Shown here in pieces: positions 20,129 to 28,489 of a stretch of 64,000 nucleotides of DNA. Below the pieces are notes generated by a model. That model ran no database searches, had not been told where the DNA came from, and worked only from the letters and a program-made list of their open reading frames with translations. Origin of the DNA: Planctomycetota bacterium (GTDB lineage Bacteria; Planctomycetota; Planctomycetia; Pirellulales; Pirellulaceae); NCBI GenBank assembly GCA_014238905.1, contig JABAAE010000006.1, positions 62,001-126,000 of the forward strand, given 5' to 3'. Numbering within the stretch: the stretch's first letter is position 1; each line of letters opens with the position of its first letter. Position numbers and translations under genes: made by a program.

Positions 20129-20578
20129 ATGTCAAAAAAAAATAAAATCCTCTTTCTCTGTACCGGTAATTCATGCCGCTCTCAAATGGCCGAAGGATGG
20201 GCACGTCACCTCCACAAGGACTTGATCGAGTCCTACTCCGCCGGGATCGAAAAACATGGCCTGAATCCCTATGCGGTACAGGTCATGGCAGAAGCCAACG
20301 TCGATATCACTTCACAGACCTCCAATACTGTCAGCGACCTCGGACCACTTCCATTCGATTATGTCGTAACAGTCTGTGGACATGCCAATGAAAACTGTCC
20401 GGTATTCTTTTCAGAAACAGAAATCATCCACCGGGGGTTTGACGACCCTCCTCAACTTGCAAAGCAAGTTGAGGAGGAATCGGCTAAACTCGATTGCTAC
20501 CGGCGGGTTCGAGACGAAATAGAACAATTTGTGCGACGGTTGCCAGAATGGTTGTCAGCTCGGTCATCTCCAAAATGA
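20129..20578 (+). CDS. arsC: Arsenate reductase, thioredoxin-coupled (LMW phosphatase fold)
   Basis: Reduces arsenate to arsenite using a cysteine cascade regenerated by thioredoxin. The start at 20129 (MSKKNKILFLCTGNS) gives 149 residues. The phosphatase-like loop CTGNSCRSQMAEG holds Cys11, and the redox pair Cys83/Cys90 is in CGHANENC; these sit exactly one residue after the Cys10/82/89 numbering of the staphylococcal enzyme, so the three-cysteine mechanism appears complete. No arsB, arsR or acr3 is adjacent; the next gene is an esterase 44 bases on. A perfect 14-bp inverted repeat lies inside the coding sequence (20447-20477). Confidence 0.92.
   Translation: MSKKNKILFLCTGNSCRSQMAEGWARHLHKDLIESYSAGIEKHGLNPYAVQVMAEANVDITSQTSNTVSDLGPLPFDYVVTVCGHANENCPVFFSETEIIHRGFDDPPQLAKQVEEESAKLDCYRRVRDEIEQFVRRLPEWLSARSSPK
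20447..20477. repeat. Perfect 14-bp inverted repeat inside arsC
   Basis: CCTCCTCAACTTGC (20447-20460), loop AAA, then GCAAGTTGAGGAGG (20464-20477). The whole hairpin is in frame within arsC and encodes the DDPPQLAKQVEEE segment. The stem is long and tight enough to affect the mRNA, and the right arm contains GAGGAGG. Confidence 0.6.
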
Positions 20579-20622
20579 CCAATGGACACAGAAAAACAGC
20601 TCTTAAAACCAAAAGCAAATAA

Positions 20623-21351
20623 ATGCAACAAGAAATTAAAATCGGCCAGTTGGACTGCACAGTAATTGGACCTTATTCCCACACCGAGAAACCAGGTCTA
20701 GTCGTCCTCTTGTGTCATGGATTTGGTGCGCCAGGCACAGACTTGGTGCCCTTGGCGGAAGAAGTCCGGAAAGCCGCAAATCTCCCCAAGTCCAAAGTGA
20801 CTTTTATTTTTCCGGCAGCCCCCCTCGCACTTGAGTCTTTTGGGGGATTCGACGGTCGGGCTTGGTGGATGATCAACATGCAAAAGCTGGCCGACATGAC
20901 CGGAGCCAGAGATTTTTCGGAACTTCGATCGTCGGTCCCGCCAGGAATTATCGAAGCCCGAGAACTCTTGAACGAAACTCTTGATGAAATCTTCCATACA
21001 ACCTCCCTGAGCTGGGATCGCTTGATTATTGGAGGGTTTTCGCAAGGTGCCATGCTGACGACAGATACGGTCCTTCACTCTGACCACAATCCACTGGCGC
21101 TAATTCAAATGTCAGGTACATTAATTTGTGAACACCAATGGCGAAATCAAATTCAGGACCATCACGGCCTTTTGGTGTTGCAGAGTCATGGCACAATTGA
21201 CCCCGTCCTTCCCTTCGAAGCAGCCGAGTGGCTCCGCGATCTTTTTAAGGAAAATGGTTGTCATGTAGATTTTGAAGAATTTCAGGGCGTTCACACCATA
21301 CCCATGTCGATATTGGAAAAGCTCTGCACCTTAATCCAAAAGAACTGTTAG
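20623..21351 (+). CDS. Alpha/beta hydrolase, phospholipase/carboxylesterase family
   Basis: 242-residue serine hydrolase of the carboxylesterase/acyl-protein-thioesterase type, probably cytoplasmic (no signal peptide). The oxyanion region is LLCHGFGAPGTDL near residues 29-41. The nucleophile is Ser140 in GGFSQGAML. The acid is in SHGTIDPVLP and the histidine in FQGVHTIP near the C-terminus, so the triad is complete. It lies 44 bases after arsC in the same direction; co-transcription is likely but a functional link is not evident. Confidence 0.85.
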   Translation: MQQEIKIGQLDCTVIGPYSHTEKPGLVVLLCHGFGAPGTDLVPLAEEVRKAANLPKSKVTFIFPAAPLALESFGGFDGRAWWMINMQKLADMTGARDFSELRSSVPPGIIEARELLNETLDEIFHTTSLSWDRLIIGGFSQGAMLTTDTVLHSDHNPLALIQMSGTLICEHQWRNQIQDHHGLLVLQSHGTIDPVLPFEAAEWLRDLFKENGCHVDFEEFQGVHTIPMSILEKLCTLIQKNC

Positions 21352-21477
21352 ATTTATTTATTCGGACTGAACATCGGACCGTGGGAAAACTCTCTGTAGG
21401 GACAGTCAAAAATCCTGGCGGTCAATTTGTGGAATGACTCGAACGAAACGCATTCTTGGCAAGATTGCGCAAAGAGA

Positions 21478-22041
21478 TTAAATATCAACGTGTACTACCC
21501 ATTGCCGATTTCTTGCAGATCCTGCATTTTGAATCGCTGCCAGTATTTTTTCACCGGGATAATCTCGCTGGTTCATGATTCGAATCAATGGAACACGTGC
21601 ATCCTCAAACGCCTGATCAACAAATGAGTCCCTCTGGCCCTTTTCTTCTTTTGAATGGTCTGGATAAGACATCTCAATGATCACCTTGATGGACAGGTCG
21701 TTTGGATCACAAAGTACAAAATCCACATTTTCGCAATTGATTTTTTTTTCCCATTTCAAAACCAGGGGAACACCAGGCCGCACCTTGAGAACATCAGCGA
21801 TTCGCACCTTCGGGAAAACCACAAATAGATCATCAACAATTACCTTTATTTGATGGTAAAAATCCATCTCCGCAGGCGACATAAGATTGGCTTTGGCTTC
21901 ATACGGATACCGATCATAAGCATTCAACAACCTGAGCAATAAAAGTGGCACCAAGACAATTGCCAACAACAACAAATAAAGCCAACCATTAGCCATAGCG
22001 ATTAACATAGCGATTAACATACAAGTTTGCCCAGCAAACAT
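21478..22041 (-). CDS. DUF2726-like membrane-anchored protein
   Basis: 187 residues from the ATG at 22041, chosen because AAAGG lies about eight bases upstream; the frame is open further back to 22128. One N-terminal membrane helix (LYLLLLAIVLVPLLLLRLL) is followed by a soluble domain with the DUF2726 pattern: LMSPAEMDFYHQIK, VVFPKVRIADVL, VDFVLCDPNDLSIKVIIE and DSFVDQAFEDARVPLIRI. The core resembles a PD-(D/E)XK nuclease-like fold; activity is unproven. A 12-base tandem duplication (21995-22018) repeats MLIA at the N-terminus. Confidence 0.72.
   Translation of the reverse strand: MFAGQTCMLIAMLIAMANGWLYLLLLAIVLVPLLLLRLLNAYDRYPYEAKANLMSPAEMDFYHQIKVIVDDLFVVFPKVRIADVLKVRPGVPLVLKWEKKINCENVDFVLCDPNDLSIKVIIEMSYPDHSKEEKGQRDSFVDQAFEDARVPLIRIMNQRDYPGEKILAAIQNAGSARNRQWVVHVDI
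21995..22018. repeat. 12-base perfect tandem duplication in a coding N-terminus
   Basis: ATAGCGATTAAC occurs twice head to tail. On the coding strand it encodes MLIA-MLIA in frame, so it adds or removes four residues without shifting the frame and multiplies possible ATG starts. Confidence 0.7.
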
Positions 22042-22453
22042 CTCCTGCACCTTTCCGGTCACTTCAGATTTTGGAAAAAATTGAGCTGGATGAATCGTTG
22101 ACAATTCTGGCCAAAATGACCAGATCACTGTCAGGTATTAAAAAAGCTTTTGAAAAAAATATTGACATTATGGGATTCAAATCAACAATTCAGAGGTAAA
22201 CCAGTTTTTGAAATCGGCGGAATAATGGCAAAAACACTCGATTTCGACATTCAAGCCGTGTCATCAATCCGAGTGGGCCGGATACCCATTTTGCAGCGTT
22301 TTTGATTTAATTAAGCTAAGCCCCAGCCAAACGATGCCGCCGATCCCGATTCCAATAATGGAAGTCCTAAAACGAACTTGAGAAGTGTCAGATCAGGATG
22401 CTTTTTTTGTCGCTATTGTCTGAAGTCACCACCACTCCAAATCCAATCTCAAA
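22042..22453. other. Divergent intergenic region before the dus gene
   Basis: About 410 bases with no supported gene. It should hold promoters for the DUF2726 gene (minus) and dus (plus). AT-rich tracts are present near 22140-22200 and 22305; no clear dyad or terminator was seen. Confidence 0.4.
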
Positions 22454-23512
22454 ATGGTTTTTAAAAATCTTTACATCGGCAACGTAAAGATTGGCTCGCC
22501 GATCGTTCAGGCTGCCCTTTCAGGCTACAGCGACTGGCCGATGCGAGTCATTGCTCGGCGACACGGTGCGAGTTACGGGATCTGTGAAGTGATGCTGGAC
22601 AAATTCCTGATTGAATTAAAAGAGCGGAATCGGACCAGTCATTTTTTACATACATCCGACGAGGAACATCCTGTTGGAGGGCAACTGATGGGATCCGAAC
22701 CCGAGCAGTTTTCGCAGGGTGCAAAAAAACTCGTTGCAGCTGGATTTGATGTGATCGACATCAATTTCGGCTGCCCAGTCAAAAAGGTTCTTGGCCGCTG
22801 CCGCGGGGGGTTTCATCTGAGCCAACCCAAAATTGCATTGGAAATTATTTCTAGGACTCGACAAGTTGTTCCCGAAACGGTTCCAGTAACCGTCAAGATG
22901 AGACGTGGCATCGACGACTCTCAACAGAGCAGAGATCATTTTTTTGAGATACTCGATGGTGCCTTTCAAATAGGCGTCGCGGCAGTTACTGTCCACGGAC
23001 GAACCGTAACGCAAAAATACAACGGGCCTAGCCGGTGGGAATTTTTGCGGGAGGTAAAGAAACACGTAGGCGAAAAGACAATTCTCGGAAGTGGTGATCT
23101 ATTTACGCCTGAATCCTGTCTGGACATGATGCGTGAAACAGGAGTTGATGGAGTTACAGTTGCGCGGGGAGCGATTGGCAATCCATGGATCTTCGAGCAG
23201 TCGTTATCTCTGATGCGTGGCGTGCCGAAACCGCCGCCCCCTACCCTGTTCCGGCAAAGGACGGTTATCGAAGAACACTACCGATTGGCAGAGACCCTGT
23301 ATGGAAGCCGGGTCGGACCGATGATGAGAAAATTCGGAATCAAGTATTCGGCTCTCCATCCCCAACATGTCGACGTAAGACAGGCATTTACACGAGTCAA
23401 GGATTTCCAACAGTGGAAATCCGTTCTTGACAACTGGTACGCCAAGGATTTACCGGGAGTTTTTCCGGACGGAAAACTGCACAAAGCGCAAGGTTCATGT
23501 GAAGCGGTCTAG
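22454..23512 (+). CDS. dus: tRNA-dihydrouridine synthase
   Basis: FMN-dependent reductase that forms dihydrouridine in tRNA D-loops. 352 residues, with the TIM-barrel Dus domain over the first ~250. The catalytic cysteine is in INFGCPVKKVLG near residue 103. VTVKMRRGID and AVTVHGRTVTQKY carry FMN/tRNA contacts, and GSGDLFTPE and VARGAIGNPWIF are the phosphate-binding end of the barrel. The stretch GRCRGGF after the catalytic segment differs from the DusB pattern I know from enterobacteria. It stands alone. Confidence 0.93.
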   Translation: MVFKNLYIGNVKIGSPIVQAALSGYSDWPMRVIARRHGASYGICEVMLDKFLIELKERNRTSHFLHTSDEEHPVGGQLMGSEPEQFSQGAKKLVAAGFDVIDINFGCPVKKVLGRCRGGFHLSQPKIALEIISRTRQVVPETVPVTVKMRRGIDDSQQSRDHFFEILDGAFQIGVAAVTVHGRTVTQKYNGPSRWEFLREVKKHVGEKTILGSGDLFTPESCLDMMRETGVDGVTVARGAIGNPWIFEQSLSLMRGVPKPPPPTLFRQRTVIEEHYRLAETLYGSRVGPMMRKFGIKYSALHPQHVDVRQAFTRVKDFQQWKSVLDNWYAKDLPGVFPDGKLHKAQGSCEAV

Positions 23513-23683
23513 CGACATGTTTCCCACGAACTGTTATCCAACGGAACTTTCTCAAATTTTGTTAAACAAAAGGGACGAGAACATCGACTTGGTAAAAAAA
23601 TCAAGGATGTGACAAACCTGCCATTGGTCAGAAAATCCGATCAGTCAAATCGTTTAGAACCAAGATAAAGTTGAAGGAGTGGT

Positions 23684-25114
23684 TTACCTGCGTCGTTCCC
23701 TTGATTTGAAATTTTTCAGCACATCATATTCAGGGCGTTGTTTATAAAACGGATCGAGGGGAAAACAACCAGAAATCAAACCGTTCCGTGGACCAGTTGT
23801 GCAATCGCTAAATGTTCGACATATCTTTTTGCGTTCCAGCGGCATTCCTGAAAGTACGTCTTTCGGCATGGTTGGATAGGAAAGCGCAATCCTGCCTAAC
23901 CCGATAAAATCCGCCTTCCCATCTGTTAATAATCGCTGACCAACATAAGGTAACCACTCCTGCAAATAGGAATAAGCCGATCCCACAAAAATCAATTCTG
24001 GGTTTTTCTTTTTTAGATCAGCAGTAACGTTAATCTGACGAGCCACGCCCATTAATGGGTCTTCGGGTGGTTGATAACCATCCGACGGAGGGAACAATGC
24101 AGGACGCTGAATATGTGGATTGTAATACGGGCTACCCGCTGTTGTGCAAACAAACTGGATACCGATTCGCTGCAATAGCTGCATAAAGCGATGTGGTTCG
24201 GTAAGATCAATACCATTTCCACTACCATCCCCGCCAAATCCAAATCGGTAGTCAGAATCCTGTTGCGGCAGTCCGACATTGTCAGCGTCACCAACAAACG
24301 GAACAAAATCAAACACACTGACCCGCGCACCAATTTTAAGTTTGGTACAAGACTGAATGCCGGAGACAATTTCAACCAGGAATCTGGTTCGATTTTCAAA
24401 GCTTCCTCCAAACTCACCTGGACGATCATAACCGGTCAATATCTCGTGCCCTAAATAACCATGGCAATGTTTGATATCCACGAAATCGAAACCGGATACT
24501 TCTGCCCAAACTGCTGCCTTGATAAAATCATCAATTAGTTGCTTTAAGTCATCGTCCGACAAAATAGCCTGCGATGAATCGATTCCCAATCGCTCATCCA
24601 ATAATGGATGGCGATAAACCGTGCGAGGCTCCAACCGGTCGCTCGAATTAGGTTTGGCAAATCGGCCTGAATGAGTCAACTGAAGCCCTACCAACAAATC
24701 GTCAGTCGTCCCAAATGAAGAGTTGTGAGCATCGACAAGATCTCCCCGCAAACTCTTCAAATCACCGACAGTTTTTTCATTTATTAATAACTGGTTCGGA
24801 TTTGCCCGCCCATCATGCCGGATCGCAATGGCTTCTCCCCCCCAGATCATCTTTGCCCCGCTCAATCCAAAATTCTTCCAACGGCGACGGGTCAATTCGG
24901 TCGGCTTCCCGTCTTTAGTCCCATCCCATCCTTCCATGGGCAAAATGCAAAAACGGTTCCCGACAATCCCGTCCTGATAGTGCATAGAATTTCCCAGTGG
25001 AGAATTCTTACCGGTCATGATCACATCATCAAACGGCAAAGAAATTTTTAATTCGTTTAAACGCGCTGAAAAATCAGCGGCTGTTTTTAATTTAGAAATA
25101 CGGGGAAACGACAT
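23684..25114 (-). CDS. Old Yellow Enzyme family NADH:flavin oxidoreductase
   Basis: 476-residue FMN-binding TIM-barrel oxidoreductase. Recognisable blocks are [13 protein letters not shown] near the N-terminus, [31 protein letters not shown] and the C-terminal [12 protein letters not shown] phosphate-binding region. Family members reduce activated alkenes, including dienoyl-CoA and related acids; I cannot name the substrate. The gene begins six bases after the stop of the DapA-like gene, so the two form an operon and likely act on related metabolites. No signal peptide or C-terminal iron-sulfur/NAD domain of the 2,4-dienoyl-CoA reductase type was seen. Confidence 0.85.
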   Translation of the reverse strand: MSFPRISKLKTAADFSARLNELKISLPFDDVIMTGKNSPLGNSMHYQDGIVGNRFCILPMEGWDGTKDGKPTELTRRRWKNFGLSGAKMIWGGEAIAIRHDGRANPNQLLINEKTVGDLKSLRGDLVDAHNSSFGTTDDLLVGLQLTHSGRFAKPNSSDRLEPRTVYRHPLLDERLGIDSSQAILSDDDLKQLIDDFIKAAVWAEVSGFDFVDIKHCHGYLGHEILTGYDRPGEFGGSFENRTRFLVEIVSGIQSCTKLKIGARVSVFDFVPFVGDADNVGLPQQDSDYRFGFGGDGSGNGIDLTEPHRFMQLLQRIGIQFVCTTAGSPYYNPHIQRPALFPPSDGYQPPEDPLMGVARQINVTADLKKKNPELIFVGSAYSYLQEWLPYVGQRLLTDGKADFIGLGRIALSYPTMPKDVLSGMPLERKKICRTFSDCTTGPRNGLISGCFPLDPFYKQRPEYDVLKNFKSRERRR

Positions 25115-25120
25115 CGCAGA

Positions 25121-26095
25121 TCAACAGCCTTCCCACTGAATCAGTTGACGATGAATGGTCTTCAAGACTTCAATATCCGCCAGCGGTCGATTCGGGGAAT
25201 CAGGATGTGTTTTACCAGAAGCAATCCATCCACGAATATTCAAGAATAAAGCTGCATCATGCTTATAAGCCGGCACCGGATCTCTAAATGAAAAACAACC
25301 CAAGTATTGCAAGAGGTCATTCAATTCATAAAACCGAGCGTCACCACTAGCCCAAAGGGCATCCCTTTTAGAAAAAAAATCAGGAGCAAAAGTACTGAGC
25401 CCTAGCAAATAATCGCTGCCATACATGACCATATCAATAGCTAGATCGTTACCGGTAAAGACCTTAAACTCAGGGCGTAACTCGTTGCGCAGAGCTAACC
25501 GGTCCCATTCTTTTTTACGGGAAAGCGAAGAATGCTTTGCGCCCGTGCACCTTTTGATCTCGAGTAGTTGGCGATAGACTTCCAGCGAATAAATCGCTCC
25601 AAAAGGGGCAAATACATTACTCAACTCGAAACCAATCATCTGGTCACAATTAACTGCCAACTCTCGGTAGCTTTCGACAATTTGATGGTCTGGTTGTCTT
25701 GTCAAACCAAACGACTGAAAAATCACGGGGATCCCACCAAACGACTCGATCAATTCCATCCCACGGGAATAGGCATCCAAGTCAAATCCGTCGCCAAGTT
25801 GGTCGTTAACAAACGCGCCGGCAACGAACTTTCCATCGCCAACGATTGCCTTGGTCTCCCCCATCACCATTTTCTTGGTGGAATCATCAATCAAATTGCC
25901 ATAACCGGTGTCCATATTAACCGCTGGTAATAGCCCCGCATCAAACGTGCGGTGGACATGTCTGCGGAACCCGGGCCAGTCGACTTCGCCTGTGGTAGTA
26001 AATGGCAATAGAATGGCTGAGACACCTGTAATTTTTCGCCTCGTGACGACAGGCACTGGAGCAATGGAAAAGGCACGCTGCTGTGAATCGGTCAT
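25121..26095 (-). CDS. Dihydrodipicolinate synthase/N-acetylneuraminate lyase family protein
   Basis: Class I aldolase/lyase of the DapA superfamily, 324 residues from the ATG at 26095 ([10 protein letters not shown]); the frame runs upstream to 26356 but that extension has no family resemblance. Landmarks are [15 protein letters not shown] near the N-terminus, the [11 protein letters not shown] loop, FQSFGLTRQ and [13 protein letters not shown], whose lysine is the probable Schiff-base residue. It is a paralogue, not a clear DapA: the sequence diverges from lysine-biosynthesis enzymes and the partner is an Old Yellow Enzyme gene 6 bases downstream. It probably acts in degradation of a keto acid or sugar acid. 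Confidence 0.8.
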   Translation of the reverse strand: MTDSQQRAFSIAPVPVVTRRKITGVSAILLPFTTTGEVDWPGFRRHVHRTFDAGLLPAVNMDTGYGNLIDDSTKKMVMGETKAIVGDGKFVAGAFVNDQLGDGFDLDAYSRGMELIESFGGIPVIFQSFGLTRQPDHQIVESYRELAVNCDQMIGFELSNVFAPFGAIYSLEVYRQLLEIKRCTGAKHSSLSRKKEWDRLALRNELRPEFKVFTGNDLAIDMVMYGSDYLLGLSTFAPDFFSKRDALWASGDARFYELNDLLQYLGCFSFRDPVPAYKHDAALFLNIRGWIASGKTHPDSPNRPLADIEVLKTIHRQLIQWEGC

Positions 26096-26261
26096 ACAAG
26101 TCCCTGAACGCAAAATGCTTCTGCTCTCACCAATTATTACCGATCCCTCGCGAATTCGAAAGCCAAGACATGATTCAAAAAGGACACAAAAATCAACTTG
26201 AATATTAACAACATTAATATCCTGACAATCAGCCACCCCGATTTTTTTCATAGATATTGAG

Positions 26262-26888
26262 TCATTCGCCGGGACATCTCCAACCACCGTAGCTGTAGAA
26301 CAATTGAAGCGGTATTTATTGAACGCCAGTTTTCCAAATCTTGGATTCGAGACCAAGTTTCAGCACCTTGATGCCAATGGACTAAATCTGGGACTCGGTG
26401 ATTATGTGCACCGTTTGCTACAGTAAGGATTCGACAAATAGATCCTCTTGTCACGAAGCAACTACCTTCGGCAAGCAATCTCAGACGCACGTGGGCAATT
26501 GACAATTGCCTGGCATGTTCCTGCGAATCACAATATCCCAAAACACCCTCCATTGGAGCTGGATCGTGACCATTTGTCCCTTGGTAGCCGACATCGTACG
26601 ATTGTCGATTGCTTTCGACATCTGGACGAAACCTATCAAAGAACGGAACTTTTTCTCAAGGATTCGGAACTGGATTACTTACATTTCAACTACGAAAGAG
26701 ATCTTGAAGAGGATGCCACGCGAGGCTTCAACAAGTCCATCGATTTTTTAGGATTGGCATCGACCAAACCACCGATCTCCCTGCAGAAGCTAGAAGAACG
26801 TGCCGTCTCTGACATTGTCTCGAACTATTCGGCAATACAAAGTCGTTTGAAAAACACACCGTACGAATGGATGTGTGACTCGGATTAA
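26262..26888 (+). pseudogene. Sulfotransferase pseudogene with two in-frame stops
   Basis: One reading frame from about 26262 to the TGA-free end at 26888 looks like the central and C-terminal part of a sulfotransferase: [14 protein letters not shown], then a 3'-phosphate-binding-like ILLSRSNYLRQAIS, and later LDYLHFNYERDLEED and SIDFLGL. It is broken by TAA at 26424-26426 and TAG at 26439-26441, five codons apart. The N-terminal phosphosulfate-binding loop is missing; upstream sequence is the promoter side of the DapA-like gene. The part after the second stop could start at TTG 26448 (146 codons) but would lack the catalytic core. Confidence 0.65.
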
Positions 26889-26942
26889 CGACGGGTCAAC
26901 GCCAATCAATAGAGCCATTTATTTTACTATTGGGCCACCCTA

Positions 26943-28460
26943 TTAGCGGTCATCAGGCTGAATATCGATTCGGTTTGCCTGTGAAAATAAAAATGAAATC
27001 CCCACGCCCAAAACGATAATCGCTACGGTTCCCAATACAATGATCAGATTGGCGTGCCAAGGAAAGGCGAACCAACTGTCGGCAAAGAATATCGGCGACA
27101 GTGTCATCCAGATAATGAACATGACACCAACACACACTCCGGCCAGAGCATGTCGACCCCGAACATCGCGGGCGATCAATCCAAGAATAAAAAGTCCAAG
27201 CATTCCTCCACTAAGGATTCCTGCCAACTTCCACCATGCATCCAAAACAGACTGAGTGCCATTGAGAAAAACCCCCACCCCAATTCCAAGTAAACCGATC
27301 CCAACGGTGGACAGAATTAAAACTCTCTTATCACGTTGTTCGATTTGATCAGGGCCGAGAATCTCGCCTGATTGGAACTGCGGCCAGACATCAATACAAA
27401 TCAGTGTGGCACAGGAATTCAATGATGAGTCAACACTGCTCATCGCGGCTGCCAGAATAGCGGCAATTAACAGCCCGACTAATCCGACCGGAAGTTGGGT
27501 CGATATATAATGGGCAAATGCCTGATCTCCCTGGAAATCAGCGGGCACCAAATCCGGGCGAGCCTGATAATACGCATACAAACAGGTACCGACAAAAAAC
27601 AATAGCGCCGAAACAGGTAGGTAGAGCCAGCAAGCCAGCCAAACGCTTTTCTTCGCCGCTTTTTCGTCGACAGCGGTGGCATATCGTTGGACATAAGTCT
27701 GATCAATGCCAAAATTCTGCAAATTGATAAACAAACCAAATACCAAAATCACCCAAAATGTTGGCTCGCTCAGGGTGTTCGAAAAACTACCCAAAGAAAA
27801 CTTGAGATTCTCAGGATCCTGCAAAGCAATTTCAAATATCTGTTTAGGCCCGTTTGGCATTCCAATCGCAATAAAAACAATCGCCACTAAAATACCGATG
27901 GTCAATACGATACTCTGAACAACATCAGTCCAGATGACAGCTTCAATTCCGCCAAAAAAAGTATAGAGAATGACCGCAATGCCCAACACTAGGATGATCA
28001 ATGGAATTCCAATCCCGGTGAGCGGATGGACAGCCATCGCGACCAGTAACAAGACCGCTCCAATTCGAACCGTTTGCGTAAGTAGAAAACAGAGGATGGC
28101 ATAATTTTTGGCCCATTTTCCGAATCTTATTCCCAAATGGGAATAGGCCGAAACCTGGTTGTTTTTTCGATAAAATGGAACAAACCATTGACACGCGATC
28201 CATGCTGCCAAGGGGAGCGATAAGCTGAAGACGAACGGGTTCCAGTTTCTGTCAAATGAAGCGCCTGGATTACCCAAGAAGCTGATACTGCTCAAATAAG
28301 TTCCAAAAATGGACAGCCCCACGACCCAACCCGCCAAACGCCCCCCTGCATCCATAAACTTACGCGTGGTTGTGTTGTGCCGGGAAAAGTAACATCCAAA
28401 AATAACGATCCCAATGAGGTAGCTGCACAAGACAACTTGATCAATCCAATGCAGATTCAT
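26943..28460 (-). CDS. Sodium:solute symporter (SSS) family transporter
   Basis: 505-residue inner-membrane transporter with about 13 hydrophobic helices and the LeuT-like SSS pattern: FGTYLSSISFLGNPG in the first repeat, YTFFGGIEAVIWTDVVQ, and AAILAAAMSSVDSSLNSCAT in the segment that contributes the sodium site. It should import an organic solute with Na+. The FG-GAP protein gene starts upstream on the same strand (29 bases between), and the DapA-like and Old Yellow Enzyme genes lie further along the same strand beyond the pseudogene, suggesting uptake and breakdown of one solute. Substrate unknown. Confidence 0.9.
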   Translation of the reverse strand: MNLHWIDQVVLCSYLIGIVIFGCYFSRHNTTTRKFMDAGGRLAGWVVGLSIFGTYLSSISFLGNPGASFDRNWNPFVFSLSLPLAAWIACQWFVPFYRKNNQVSAYSHLGIRFGKWAKNYAILCFLLTQTVRIGAVLLLVAMAVHPLTGIGIPLIILVLGIAVILYTFFGGIEAVIWTDVVQSIVLTIGILVAIVFIAIGMPNGPKQIFEIALQDPENLKFSLGSFSNTLSEPTFWVILVFGLFINLQNFGIDQTYVQRYATAVDEKAAKKSVWLACWLYLPVSALLFFVGTCLYAYYQARPDLVPADFQGDQAFAHYISTQLPVGLVGLLIAAILAAAMSSVDSSLNSCATLICIDVWPQFQSGEILGPDQIEQRDKRVLILSTVGIGLLGIGVGVFLNGTQSVLDAWWKLAGILSGGMLGLFILGLIARDVRGRHALAGVCVGVMFIIWMTLSPIFFADSWFAFPWHANLIIVLGTVAIIVLGVGISFLFSQANRIDIQPDDR

Positions 28461-28489
28461 GGCTTCCTCAATAACGCAATCGTTAGGAA

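Noticed and set aside
26096-26356. 87-codon N-terminal extension of the DapA-like protein
   Set aside because: The family begins around the ATG at 26095; the extension has no similarity and would overlap the pseudogene region.
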